Assembly: GCA_039800005.1 (NCBI GenBank)
Contig: JBDLRN010000095.1
Span: 10,227-74,226, forward strand
Length of the DNA stretch: 64,000 nucleotides
Origin: Casp-actino8 sp039800005
GTDB taxonomy: Bacteria; Actinomycetota; Acidimicrobiia; Acidimicrobiales; Ilumatobacteraceae
Direction of reading: 5' to 3'
Below the pieces are notes generated by a model. The model had not been told where the DNA came from and did no database searches. It worked only from the letters and a program-made list of their open reading frames with translations. Both the position numbers and the translations under genes were made by a program. This document shows, piece by piece, positions 44,177 through 52,658 of the stretch (its first letter is position 1; every line of letters starts with the position of its first letter).

Positions 44177-44950
44177 ATGACCCGTCATCTGGCGAACTTG
44201 CGCGGTCCCGAGGTCGATCGACTCCTGTCGTCGTCCTCGGTCGTCGTCCAACCCTTGGGTGCCGTCGAACAGCACGGTCCGCATCTTCCGTTGAACACCG
44301 ATCTCGCCATCGCCTCGGCGGTGGCCGAAGCCGCGGTCCCGCGGGCCGTGGCGGAGGGAGTCGACGCGTGGTTGCTACCGCCCCTCGCCTACACGAAGAG
44401 CAACGAGCACGCGTGGAGTGCGGGCACGATCTGGATGTCGGCGCGCACCATGCTCGCAGTGCTGGAGGACATCGGCCGCTGTGTGGCTGCCACCAAGGCG
44501 CGCAAACTGGTGTTCCTGAACGGGCACGGCGGGAACAGTGCGCTGGTCGCCATGGCGAATCGTGAGCTTCGCTTGCAGTTCGGTCTCGAAACTTTTCTCG
44601 CCCATCCGACCCAACCGGCCGATCAGGGAGGTGCGTCGCCGCCGTCGGAACTCGGCATGGGTGTGCACGGTGGAACCGACGAGACGTCGATGATGTTGCA
44701 TCTCCATCCCGAACTGGTCGACATGTCGAAGGCGATCCGCGACGTTCCCGAGCATCTGGCCGCCAATCGGCACGTGCGCTTCGGCGGATCGGTCGCCTTC
44801 GGCTGGCTCAGCGACGACTTCGGCGATCACGGGCACATCGGTGATCCGACGCAGGCGACGGCCGAACTCGGTCGACGGTTGTTCGACGGTGCGGTGTCGA
44901 CGTTCGTGGAAGTGCTCGCCGAGGTGTCGACCTTTCGACATCGCGCCTGA
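44177..44950 (+). CDS. Creatininase-family metal-dependent amidohydrolase
   Basis: The 257-residue protein has the metal-site motif PLGAVEQHGPHLPLNTD, LNGHGGN near residue 115, and HGGTDETSMM, all creatininase-family hallmarks (Glu, His, Asp metal ligands). Relatives cleave creatinine, formamide pterins or mycofactocin precursor peptides. No mycofactocin radical SAM gene is in the window. It faces the NMT1-type transporter across a strong terminator; whether the two share a substrate is unknown. Confidence 0.85.
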   Translation: MTRHLANLRGPEVDRLLSSSSVVVQPLGAVEQHGPHLPLNTDLAIASAVAEAAVPRAVAEGVDAWLLPPLAYTKSNEHAWSAGTIWMSARTMLAVLEDIGRCVAATKARKLVFLNGHGGNSALVAMANRELRLQFGLETFLAHPTQPADQGGASPPSELGMGVHGGTDETSMMLHLHPELVDMSKAIRDVPEHLAANRHVRFGGSVAFGWLSDDFGDHGHIGDPTQATAELGRRLFDGAVSTFVEVLAEVSTFRHRA

Positions 44951-44953
44951 GTC

Positions 44954-44999
44954 CGAACGCGACAGAGGGGCCGGTTGCCCGACCCCTCTGTCGCGTTCG
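44954..44999. terminator. Strong bidirectional terminator-like hairpin
   Basis: Perfect 17-bp arms (44954-44970 and 44983-44999; core CGACAGAGGGG paired with CCCCTCTGTCG) around a 12-nt loop, between two convergent genes. No long T-tract follows. It is the longest perfect inverted repeat I saw. Confidence 0.75.
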
Positions 45000-45023
45000 T
45001 TCGATTCGTCGAACCGAGCCGGA

Positions 45024-46184
45024 TCAGAGTCCGATCGACGTGTCGATGAACTCGTTGGTGTACAAGTCCTCGGCGGTGAGGTCGGCCGGAACTTCGAGGC
45101 CGGCGGTCTTCATCTGCTCGAGCACCTTGTTGGCTCGCTCGAAGTCGAAGTCACCGAGGGTCGAGTTGGGGCCGTTGCCCACCAGGCCGAGTTCCTTCAT
45201 GGTCTCGACCGAGTAGTTGGCCACACCTTCGCCGTAGACCCAGAAGTCGGCGAACTTGGCCACGGCATCGACGATGATTCCGATGGTGCGTGCCGGATCG
45301 TTGATGAAGTCGATGGCGGCCTGCTGGACGATCGGCACGAAGAGCTTGAGGCACTCGGAGAGAGCGTCCTTCTGCTCGGCGCGGATCGCCAACGGTGCGG
45401 CGTAGATCTCGAATCCGGCGTCGTGGATCAACTGGTACGCGACAGGCTTGCCCCACTCGGTGAACTCGTTCTCGTACTGCCACGGCTCGGCCGACGCGAA
45501 GCCCTGCTGAGCGATGGCGCCACCCTCGGCGATGAAGCGGGTCGGAGCGCCGTCGTACGACGGGTCGACCTGAGCTTCGCTCACCACTCCTTCGGCCAAG
45601 AAGACCGAGAGGTACGAACCGCCGGCGAACACGTTCATGGTGATGCCCTGTTCACCGAGATCGGCGATGGTCTCGACGTCGGGATAGGTCTCGGGATCCC
45701 ACATGATGATCTGCGGGTTGATCTCGAGCGGGGCGACGACGGCCAGCGTCTTGATCGAGTCGTAGCTGAAGGCTCCGTCGTCGGTGGAGATGTAGCCCAT
45801 GGTGATGGACTCGTCGGCGGCCATGGTGGCCGAGACCGGCTGGAAGCCGATGGCCGGGCCGCCCGTGCGCACTTCGATGTCGACGCCGGTGTCGGCGCCC
45901 GACGAGTCGATCAGTGAACCCTTCACGGTCTTCTTGCCGGTGTCGACGACATAGTCGTCGCCGACCATCTCGTAGAGAGCACCGTGTTCGGACTCGGGGA
46001 ACCAGTCGGTCTGGATGACGATGGTCTCGGGGCACACCCCGGCCAGCGATCCACCTTCGCCCGATGTCTCTCCGCCTCCGGCGGTCGTTGCCGCGCCGTC
46101 ACCGTCGTCGCCACCACACGCACTGAGTGCGCCCGCGGCCACGAGCGGAAGAACGAGCAGCAGGCCTTTGCTGCGATTCCTCAT
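45024..46184 (-). CDS. NMT1/SsuA-type ABC substrate-binding lipoprotein
   Basis: The 386-residue lipoprotein has a signal peptide ending in the lipobox LSAC, then an acidic/Gly-rich linker (GGDDGDG). The mature part has TDWFPESEHGALYE, typical of SsuA/NMT1/ThiY-like binding proteins, and an AIAQQGFASAEPWQYE strap. Ligands of the family include sulfonates, thiamine precursors and riboflavin; here it is unknown. ATG 46184 follows a GGGAGGA site. It is transcribed away from its ATPase and permease, which lie on the other strand. Confidence 0.87.
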   Translation of the reverse strand: MRNRSKGLLLVLPLVAAGALSACGGDDGDGAATTAGGGETSGEGGSLAGVCPETIVIQTDWFPESEHGALYEMVGDDYVVDTGKKTVKGSLIDSSGADTGVDIEVRTGGPAIGFQPVSATMAADESITMGYISTDDGAFSYDSIKTLAVVAPLEINPQIIMWDPETYPDVETIADLGEQGITMNVFAGGSYLSVFLAEGVVSEAQVDPSYDGAPTRFIAEGGAIAQQGFASAEPWQYENEFTEWGKPVAYQLIHDAGFEIYAAPLAIRAEQKDALSECLKLFVPIVQQAAIDFINDPARTIGIIVDAVAKFADFWVYGEGVANYSVETMKELGLVGNGPNSTLGDFDFERANKVLEQMKTAGLEVPADLTAEDLYTNEFIDTSIGL

Positions 46185-46230
46185 GTTTCCTCCCCTGATA
46201 GGTACGTCGAAGATGTACGACGATGCCCCG

Positions 46231-46236
46231 ACCTTA
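46231..46236 (-). promoter_or_regulatory. Candidate -10 box of the NMT1-type binding protein gene
   Basis: TAAGGT on the minus strand, giving a leader of about 40 nt before ATG 46184. Confidence 0.4.
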
Positions 46237-46286
46237 GTTGCGCTGGGCGGTCCGACGAGACGACGTCTCGACGGTTGAACGAAAAC

Positions 46287-46300
46287 TTCACGTGGGTGAA
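46287..46300. promoter_or_regulatory. Operator-like inverted repeat between divergent transporter genes
   Basis: TTCAC-GTGG-GTGAA lies between the candidate -10 boxes of the binding protein and the ATPase, so one regulator could control both directions. Confidence 0.3.
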
Positions 46301-46336
46301 ACACGGGGCCCTTCGGTGGGCGACGGAGACCCCGAT

Positions 46337-46342
46337 TATGAT
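46337..46342 (+). promoter_or_regulatory. -10 box of the ABC ATPase-permease operon
   Basis: TATGAT, 37 nt before ATG 46379. It is close to the sigma70 consensus; no clear -35 was seen. Confidence 0.5.
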
Positions 46343-46378
46343 CCGGCGGGGGCCAGTGGTCGCCCGTCTGGAGATCGA

Positions 46379-47116
46379 ATGTCGCAAACAACCCTGTCAT
46401 TCTCGAACGTCTCGATGACCTTCCCCGACGGGACGCAGGCGCTGTCGGACGTGTCGTTCGACGTGAAGCCGGGAGAGTTCGTGACCATCGTCGGCCCGTC
46501 GGGTTGCGGGAAGTCGACGCTCCTCAAGATCGCCTCCGGCCTCCTCGAGGCGTCGTCGGGTCGGATCGACGTCGACCGCGATCGCATCGGGTACGTGTTC
46601 CAGGATGCCACCTTGCTGCCGTGGCGCACCGTTCGCCGCAACGTCGAACTCCTCGCCGAGCTGCACGGCTTCGACAAAGAGGAGCGAGCTCGGCTGGCCC
46701 AGGACGCCATCGAGTTGGTGGGTCTGACCGGATTCGAGAATCACTACCCGCGCTCGTTGTCGGGCGGTATGAAGATGCGGGCGTCCCTGGCCCGAACTCT
46801 CACGCTCAAGCCGCCGGTGTTCTTGTTCGACGAGCCGTTCGGTGCCGTCGACGAGATCACGCGCGAGCGACTCAACGAGGAGACGTTGCGGCTGTTCGAA
46901 CAAGAACGTTTCGCCGGTCTCTTCATCACGCACTCGATCAGCGAGGCGGTCTTCTTGTCGACCAAGGTGTTCGTGATGTCGGCTCGTCCGGGTCGCCTGG
47001 TCGCTTCGTTCGACGTGCCGTTCGACTATCCGCGTCGGCCCGACATCCGTTTCGACGCCCGCTTCGCCGAACTCTGCGGACAGGTGAGCGTGGCCCTCCG
47101 AGGAGCGCACTCATGA
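46379..47116 (+). CDS. ABC transporter ATPase (nitrate/sulfonate/taurine type)
   Basis: The 245-residue ATPase has Walker A GPSGCGKST, Q-loop FQDATLLPW, signature LSGGMKMRA and Walker B VFLFDEPFGAVDEITR. The LLPW and DEPFGA segments are typical of SsuB/TauB-like ATPases. ATG 46379 is chosen over an upstream extension because of a TATGAT promoter inside that extension. The stop overlaps the permease start (ATGA). Confidence 0.93.
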   Translation: MSQTTLSFSNVSMTFPDGTQALSDVSFDVKPGEFVTIVGPSGCGKSTLLKIASGLLEASSGRIDVDRDRIGYVFQDATLLPWRTVRRNVELLAELHGFDKEERARLAQDAIELVGLTGFENHYPRSLSGGMKMRASLARTLTLKPPVFLFDEPFGAVDEITRERLNEETLRLFEQERFAGLFITHSISEAVFLSTKVFVMSARPGRLVASFDVPFDYPRRPDIRFDARFAELCGQVSVALRGAHS

Positions 47117-47988
47117 CTCTCGACGATCCGAGCACCTTCGATCCCGTCGAAGCCATCCTGAACGACGTGGCCTCGCAGCCCGAAGCGCGCCGTTCGCGGT
47201 CGGCGGCCCTGGCGTCGGTGATCGTGCCCCCGGTCGTGATCGGCTTGGCCATCATCGGTGTCTGGTACTTCATCAGCTACGCCGTGCTCGACCCCAAGCG
47301 CCGATTCCTGCTGCGTCCGCCGCACGAGGTGTGGCAGGTCGGCTTCGCCGACTGGGACAACTTCTCCACCATGCTCGACGGCATGTGGTCGAGCACCAAG
47401 GTGGCCTTCTGGGGCCTCTTGATCGCCATCCTGCTCGGTTTCCTCTTGGCCATCGTGATGAGCCAGGCCAAGGTGGTGGAGCGGGCCATCTTCCCCTACG
47501 CCGTGGTGTTGCAGGCCATCCCCATCCTGGCGATCGTTCCGCTCATCGGTTTCTGGTTCGGCTACGGCTTCGCGTCCCGAGTGCTGGTGTGCGTGATCAT
47601 CGCCCTCTTCCCGATCGTGGTGAACACGTTGTTCGGCCTGCTCTCGGCCGAGCAGGGAATGCACGACCTGTTCACGTTGCACAAGGCCAGTCGCTTCACG
47701 CGGCTTCGTCGACTGATGTTCCCGGCCGCGCTGCCGGCCGTCTTCGCCGGTCTTCGCATCTCGGCCGGATTGTCGGTCATCGGTGCCATTGTCGGCGATT
47801 TCTTCTTCGGCCAAGGTGAAGTCGGCATCGGCCAGCTGCTGAAGCGGTACGCCAACCGCCTGGAGGGCGAACAACTCTTCGCGGCGGTGATCCTCTCGAG
47901 TGCTCTCGGCGTGACGGTCTTTCTGTTCTTCGGCTGGCTGTCGGGACGCATCATCGGCAAGTGGGCCGGTGAATCACGCGGCAACTGA
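47113..47988 (+). CDS. ABC transporter permease (SsuC/TauC type)
   Basis: The 291-residue permease has a cytosolic N-tail, about six helices and the EAA loop LHKASRFTRLRRLMFPAALP. FFGQGEVGIGQLL is typical of the family. With the ATPase and the divergent binding protein it completes one importer. Its TGA is directly against the convergent desaturase stop (no gap). Confidence 0.92.
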   Translation: MTLDDPSTFDPVEAILNDVASQPEARRSRSAALASVIVPPVVIGLAIIGVWYFISYAVLDPKRRFLLRPPHEVWQVGFADWDNFSTMLDGMWSSTKVAFWGLLIAILLGFLLAIVMSQAKVVERAIFPYAVVLQAIPILAIVPLIGFWFGYGFASRVLVCVIIALFPIVVNTLFGLLSAEQGMHDLFTLHKASRFTRLRRLMFPAALPAVFAGLRISAGLSVIGAIVGDFFFGQGEVGIGQLLKRYANRLEGEQLFAAVILSSALGVTVFLFFGWLSGRIIGKWAGESRGN

Positions 47989-49011
47989 TCACTTGCTCGC
48001 GATCGTCGGCCGAATGTCGTGATCGACGTCGGTGCGCTGACGCCAGAGGGCCGGCACGATGTCGCGGTAGGCGTGAATCAGGCCTCGGTACGGAGCCGGT
48101 AGATCGTCGGCCACCAACGAGTGCAAGCGCGGCAGGTTGTGGTAGGGCACCGACGGGAACATGTGGTGCTCGAGGTGATAGTTCATGTTGAGGTAGAGGA
48201 AGCGCAGGATCCGGTTCATGTACACGGTGCGCGTGTTGAGGCGATGGTCCAGCACGTCCTCGGCCAATCCGGCGTGCTGGGTGGTTCCGAACACCACCAG
48301 AAGCCAGCGCCCGTAGAGCGACGGAAGACCGATCAGCGCGAGAGGCAGGAGTGATCCGCTGACGGCCGACGCGAGGATCACCAGGATCCAGATCGCCGCG
48401 TGGACGCGACCCCAGAAGATGGCGCGAGTCGCCTCGCGCGGCGGAACGTAGTCGGCTTCGTCGGGCGTGAGGCGCCCCCGCACGTTGGCGGCGTACTTGC
48501 GGAACTCGGCGAGGGTGCTGAGGATCCCGAAGGCGTCGGCCACGATCTTCCAGAAGCGAACGGGTCGTTGGTAGGCGATCTCGGGGTCGCGTCCCACCAC
48601 GATGGTGTCGGCGTGATGACGATGGTGGCTCCATCGCCACGAGACCGGTTCGCGCACGTCCATGAACGACGCCACGTGGTACACCACGGCGTTGGCCCAC
48701 CTCGTGCGAAACGCCGTGCGATGACCGCACTCGTGCCACCGGGCATCGGATGCCGAGCCGTAGAGCGTGCCGTAGACGAAGGCCGCCGGCAGAGTCCACC
48801 ACGACAACCACGTGGTCGCGAGCCACCATCCCGACGCCACGACGAGCAGGATCCAGAGAACGGTGTCGCGGGTGGCGGGACCGTCACGCCGTTGCATCAG
48901 GGCCAGCAACTCGGTGCGCTCGACGGGCGAGCGGTACCAATCGGCGCCGGCGAGCCCGCGGTGGATGGCGTGCTGGCGTTCGGGACCGGTGAGCGAGTAA
49001 TCGCGAGCCAC
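47989..49011 (-). CDS. Membrane fatty-acid desaturase family protein
   Basis: The 340-residue membrane enzyme has the three histidine boxes of fatty-acid desaturases: HECGHRTAF, HHRHHAD and NYHLEHHMFP, which bind a di-iron centre, and four hydrophobic helices. It likely introduces a double bond in acyl lipids; related hydroxylases share the fold. GTG 49011 was selected because a TATGCT box ends 6 nt upstream; longer in-frame starts would cross the divergent gene. Confidence 0.87.
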   Translation of the reverse strand: MARDYSLTGPERQHAIHRGLAGADWYRSPVERTELLALMQRRDGPATRDTVLWILLVVASGWWLATTWLSWWTLPAAFVYGTLYGSASDARWHECGHRTAFRTRWANAVVYHVASFMDVREPVSWRWSHHRHHADTIVVGRDPEIAYQRPVRFWKIVADAFGILSTLAEFRKYAANVRGRLTPDEADYVPPREATRAIFWGRVHAAIWILVILASAVSGSLLPLALIGLPSLYGRWLLVVFGTTQHAGLAEDVLDHRLNTRTVYMNRILRFLYLNMNYHLEHHMFPSVPYHNLPRLHSLVADDLPAPYRGLIHAYRDIVPALWRQRTDVDHDIRPTIASK

Positions 49012-49017
49012 GGTCGA

Positions 49018-49023
49018 AGCATA
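49018..49023 (-). promoter_or_regulatory. -10 box of the desaturase gene
   Basis: TATGCT on the minus strand ends 6 nt before GTG 49011 and overlaps the -10 box of the opposite gene by 2 nt. Confidence 0.55.
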
Positions 49024-49027
49024 GAGT
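49022..49027 (+). promoter_or_regulatory. -10 box of the small TIGR03792-like gene
   Basis: TAGAGT ends 8 nt before GTG 49036; shares bases with the desaturase -10 box. Confidence 0.5.
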
Positions 49028-49035
49028 TCGGGCTC

Positions 49036-49326
49036 GTGGTGATCGAGTGGTTGACTTTCGAAGTCGTCGACGACGAGCGGGCCGAGTGGCTCGCCGTCGA
49101 GGAATCGGTGTGGAGTCGCTTCCTGGAGACGCAGCCGGGTTTCGTCCGCAAGGAGATGTGGATCGAACACGGTGACCCCGGTCGAGTGCACGCCGTGATC
49201 TGGTGGAACTCGGAGGAGGAATGGAAACGCATCACACCCGAGACGGTCGCCGAGGTCGACGCTCGTATGGGCCGACATCTGAAGGACTGCACGATGAGGG
49301 TGTTCGACGTGGCGCGCGAAAGTTAG
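49036..49326 (+). CDS. Small TIGR03792-like protein
   Basis: The 96-residue soluble protein, IEWLTFEVV at the start and VIWWNSEEEWKRI in the middle, resembles the TIGR03792 family of uncharacterised ABM-like ferredoxin-fold proteins. GTG 49036 (or 49039) follows a leaderless-type promoter. Function is unknown; divergence from the desaturase hints at shared regulation. Its stop overlaps the end of the LLM gene by 4 nt. Confidence 0.7.
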   Translation: MVIEWLTFEVVDDERAEWLAVEESVWSRFLETQPGFVRKEMWIEHGDPGRVHAVIWWNSEEEWKRITPETVAEVDARMGRHLKDCTMRVFDVARES

Positions 49327-50108
49327 GCGACTCGTCGTCGCAGTTCGAGAAGGGTCTCGATCGCGTCGTCGACCATGCGGGAGAGGTCGGTTCCGTCGAC
49401 CAGGGCCACGCCGAGGCTGCTCGGCCGATGTTCGTCGGCCAGTGCCGCCAGGCGAGGGGCGAGTTCGGCGGGTGTCCCGGCCATCGACCAGCGATCTTCC
49501 GGAGTGGAGAAGCGAACCGACTGATAGAGCGCCACGTCGACGGGCCGATGGGAGCGGGCGAGTGCCACGACTCGGCCGAGATCGTCGAGAGGGAAACCCG
49601 ACAGGAACACGCCGTCGGCTTCACGTGAGGCGAGACGATTCAGTTGTTCGCCTCGGGCGCCCACGAACTGCGGAACGAGGCGCGGTGGCGACCCATGGGA
49701 CGGAGGTGAGTATCCATCGACGTCGGCGGCGGTCATGACGGCGTGAGCGATCCGTAGTGCGTCCCGGACGACACCGACCGGTCGGTCGGTGGACAATCCG
49801 AAGGGGTCGAGGGATTCGTGCCCGCCCACGCCCCATCCGAGCATCAGTCGCCCACCACTCAACTCGTCGACGGTCATTGCCGTGGCGGCCACGGCTCCGG
49901 GATGTCGCAACAGCGGTGACGTGATCCCCACGCCGAACCGGATCGAGCGGGTGACTCGACTCGCCGCGGCGAACAGAGCCAGTGGATCTCGGGCGACTCC
50001 TTCGTCGGCGATCCAGACTTCGTCGATTCCGGCGCGTTCGAGGCGCTCGATGGCTTCGAGCACCTGATCGGCCGGCACTACGGGATAGATCCAGACGCCG
50101 ACGTCCAT
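49323..50108 (-). CDS. LLM-class flavin/F420-dependent oxidoreductase
   Basis: The 261-residue luciferase-like TIM-barrel protein has VWIADEGVARDPL, FGVGITSPLLRHP and GRLMLGWGVGGHE, features of the F420/FMN-dependent LLM superfamily. Cofactor (F420 or FMN) is not certain. It is shorter than most LLM proteins (usually 280-350). Substrate unknown. Confidence 0.83.
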   Translation of the reverse strand: MDVGVWIYPVVPADQVLEAIERLERAGIDEVWIADEGVARDPLALFAAASRVTRSIRFGVGITSPLLRHPGAVAATAMTVDELSGGRLMLGWGVGGHESLDPFGLSTDRPVGVVRDALRIAHAVMTAADVDGYSPPSHGSPPRLVPQFVGARGEQLNRLASREADGVFLSGFPLDDLGRVVALARSHRPVDVALYQSVRFSTPEDRWSMAGTPAELAPRLAALADEHRPSSLGVALVDGTDLSRMVDDAIETLLELRRRVA

Positions 50109-50194
50109 CTTGTGATTCTCGCACGCTCTCGACCGTTGGGCCGTGGGCGGCAGTCGATCCGAGTCGAAAAGACGTGGGGTGAGAAGATGCGGAC

Positions 50195-51445
50195 ATGACG
50201 CGACGTATCTTGCGCAATGCCCGTGACCGATCCGGGCGTCGAATCGACGTGGTCGTCGATGAGTCCGGGACCATCGTCGACGTCCGAAGCTCGGTGCCCG
50301 TCGAGTCGGGTGACGAGACGACCGACCTGAACGGCTGGTTGCTCCTGCCGTCGTTGGTCGAGCCCCATGCGCATCTCGACAAGGCGCTCACGGCCGACAA
50401 GGTTCCCAATCCGCGCGGCGATCTGATGGGAGCGATCCACGCGTGGATCGACGCCGCCGGCCGTGGAGTGTTCGGTCTCGACGAGATGACCGAGCGGGCG
50501 ATCTCGGCCCTCGAACGTCTGCTGTACTCGGGGGTCACTCACGTTCGAACCCACGTGAACGTCGGCGACGGAGACGCCGATTTCGTCCATCTACGAGCCG
50601 TTCGTGCCGCGGCCGACGAAATGCGCGGTTTGGTCGACGTGCAGCTGGTCGCGCTCATGCATTCGCCCTTGGCCGGTGCCGCAGGAGCCACGAATCGGCG
50701 CATGCTGGCCCAGGCTCTCGAGATGGGGGCCGACCTCGTCGGTGGCTGTCCGCACCTGGAGGACGACGGAGCCGGAATGATCGCCGTGGCGCTCGACGCC
50801 GCGACCGACGCCGGCGTCGGACTCGATCTGCACGTCGACGAGACTCTCGATCCGACGATGACGCGTCTGGTCGACCTGGCGCGTCTGGTGAGCGAGCGCG
50901 GTTTCGACGATCCGGTGACGGCCAGTCACTGCGTGAGTCTCTCGATGCAGTCCCTCGTCGATCAGGAGCGCATCGCCCGCTCGGTGGCCGAAGCGGGGAT
51001 CGCTGTCGTGTCTCTGCCACAGACCAATTTGTTCCTGCAGGGCTGGGATCATCCGCAGGCGATGCCCCGTGGCATCGCACCGATCGACGTGCTGCGACGT
51101 CATGGTGTCGTGGTCGCAGCCGGCGGTGACAACGTTCAGGATCCCTTCAACCCATTGGGTCGATCCGATCCCTTCGAGACCGCGTCGTTGCTGGTGATGG
51201 CCGCGCACCAACGTCCCGACGAAGCTTTCGCGATGGTGAGCGACGAGGCTCGTCGGGCCCTCGGGCTGCCGATGGTCGATCTGCGCATCGGTGCCGTCGC
51301 CGATCTCGTGGCGGTGGAGGCCACGTCGATTCGCGAAGCGGTGGCCGAAGCGCCGGCGGCACGTCGAGTGTTCCGGGCCGGACGCGAGGTCGCCGTGACC
51401 ACCGCCTCCCGACGGATCATGCGTCCCGGGGTCTCGTCCCGGTGA
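50195..51445 (+). CDS. Cytosine-deaminase-like amidohydrolase
   Basis: The 416-residue amidohydrolase has the PHAHLDKAL metal site (HxH), LDLHVDETLD, TASHCVSLS and VAAGGDNVQDPF, matching the cytosine deaminase/CodA-type subgroup. It likely deaminates or hydrolyses a ring amide; cytosine is a possible substrate but N-isopropylammelide-like compounds are others. ATG 50195 lies in a divergent region with the LLM gene; no clear ribosome binding site. Confidence 0.82.
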   Translation: MTRRILRNARDRSGRRIDVVVDESGTIVDVRSSVPVESGDETTDLNGWLLLPSLVEPHAHLDKALTADKVPNPRGDLMGAIHAWIDAAGRGVFGLDEMTERAISALERLLYSGVTHVRTHVNVGDGDADFVHLRAVRAAADEMRGLVDVQLVALMHSPLAGAAGATNRRMLAQALEMGADLVGGCPHLEDDGAGMIAVALDAATDAGVGLDLHVDETLDPTMTRLVDLARLVSERGFDDPVTASHCVSLSMQSLVDQERIARSVAEAGIAVVSLPQTNLFLQGWDHPQAMPRGIAPIDVLRRHGVVVAAGGDNVQDPFNPLGRSDPFETASLLVMAAHQRPDEAFAMVSDEARRALGLPMVDLRIGAVADLVAVEATSIREAVAEAPAARRVFRAGREVAVTTASRRIMRPGVSSR

Positions 51446-51494
51446 CGACTGATACTGTCGGTTCGGTCGATCGGTGTCACGACAGGGAGGTCGC

Positions 51495-52658
51495 ATGAAG
51501 GTCGGAGCGTTCTTCTTCGGCGGAGTGGAGATGGACGACGCCGGCGGGGGCCCGCCCCACCCGATGGATCGTCGGTTCACCAACGATCAGATGTGGAAGG
51601 CCACTCTCGACTACGTGAGCTCGGCCATCGAAGCCGACCGCCTCGGATTCGACTCGTTCTGGACGACCGAACACCATTTCCAGTACGAGGGCTACGAGGT
51701 GATTCCCAACGGTCTCCTCATCTCGGCCTGGATCGCCGCGCAGACCAAGCGCATCCGTCTCGGCGCCATGTTCAACGTGGTGCCGCAGTGGAACCCTCTG
51801 CGGCTCGCCGAGGACTTCGCCACGCTCCACAACCTGTCGGGGGGTCGCGGTGTGCTCGGAGTCGGGCGGGGAACGGTTCCCCGCGAAGTCCTGCATCTCA
51901 ACGACAAGGGAGTGTCGATCGGTTCGCACGACAATCCCGATCAGGCGGCCGACGACACCTTGAACCGTGAAGTGTTCGAGGAGTCGATGGAGATCGTCCG
52001 ACGTGCTCTCGACAACGAGACCTTCTCGTTCCACGGCAAGCACTTCCAGATCCCGATTCCCGGGATCCCCGACCGCGGCAGCACCGTGCAAGATCTCACC
52101 CTCGTGCCTCGCCCCATCTATCCGTACGAGATCTGGCAAGCCGTGACCAGTCCGCCGACTCTCGACTACGTGGCCAGAGTCGGACACTCGGCCGTGTTCT
52201 GGAACCAGCACTTCTCCTTCATCAAGCGATTCTGGGACGCCTACGGCGAGAAGTACGCGTCGGCCCACGACGGGGCGGCTCCGGCGCCGGCCGAGAAGCG
52301 CATGCTCGTCATCTCGGTCCGCATCGAGGACAGTCACGAAAAGGCGTGGGCGTCGGCCACGCCGGGGCACGACGAGTTCTGGAAGTTCCTCGGACCGTAC
52401 GGTTGGAGTCGCGGCTACATGGGCGAGGACGGCAAGCCGGCCAAGCCGGGTCTGATTCCCACCTTGCAGGAGTCGGTCGACAACAAGACGATCCTGCTCG
52501 GGACGCCCGAGCAGGTGGCCGAAGGCGTGCAGTTCTACAAGGATCTGCTCGGCCTCGAGTACCTCACCATCTTCCCGCACATGCTCGGCGACTCGTACAA
52601 GAAGGCCGACGAGCAGATGGCACGCTTCATGAACGACGTGATGCCGCTCGTTCGATGA
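51495..52658 (+). CDS. LLM-class flavin-dependent monooxygenase
   Basis: The 387-residue luciferase-like protein has FDSFWTTEHHF near residue 55 (the conserved ExH), RIRLGAMFNVVPQW, GRGVLGVGRGTV and GTPEQVAEGV. It is likely an FMN- or F420-dependent oxygenase or reductase. ATG 51495 follows GGGAGG by 4 nt, and a GATACT -10 box lies near 51452. Its stop overlaps the P450 start (ATGA), so they probably act together. Confidence 0.87.
   Translation: MKVGAFFFGGVEMDDAGGGPPHPMDRRFTNDQMWKATLDYVSSAIEADRLGFDSFWTTEHHFQYEGYEVIPNGLLISAWIAAQTKRIRLGAMFNVVPQWNPLRLAEDFATLHNLSGGRGVLGVGRGTVPREVLHLNDKGVSIGSHDNPDQAADDTLNREVFEESMEIVRRALDNETFSFHGKHFQIPIPGIPDRGSTVQDLTLVPRPIYPYEIWQAVTSPPTLDYVARVGHSAVFWNQHFSFIKRFWDAYGEKYASAHDGAAPAPAEKRMLVISVRIEDSHEKAWASATPGHDEFWKFLGPYGWSRGYMGEDGKPAKPGLIPTLQESVDNKTILLGTPEQVAEGVQFYKDLLGLEYLTIFPHMLGDSYKKADEQMARFMNDVMPLVR

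Noticed and set aside
44177..44950. Creatininase-family protein as the mycofactocin peptidase MftE
   Set aside because: No mycofactocin precursor, radical SAM or glycosyltransferase partner is adjacent.
44954..44999. Inverted repeat as ends of a small mobile element
   Set aside because: The arms are only 12 nt apart and no duplication or transposase is present; a terminator fits better.
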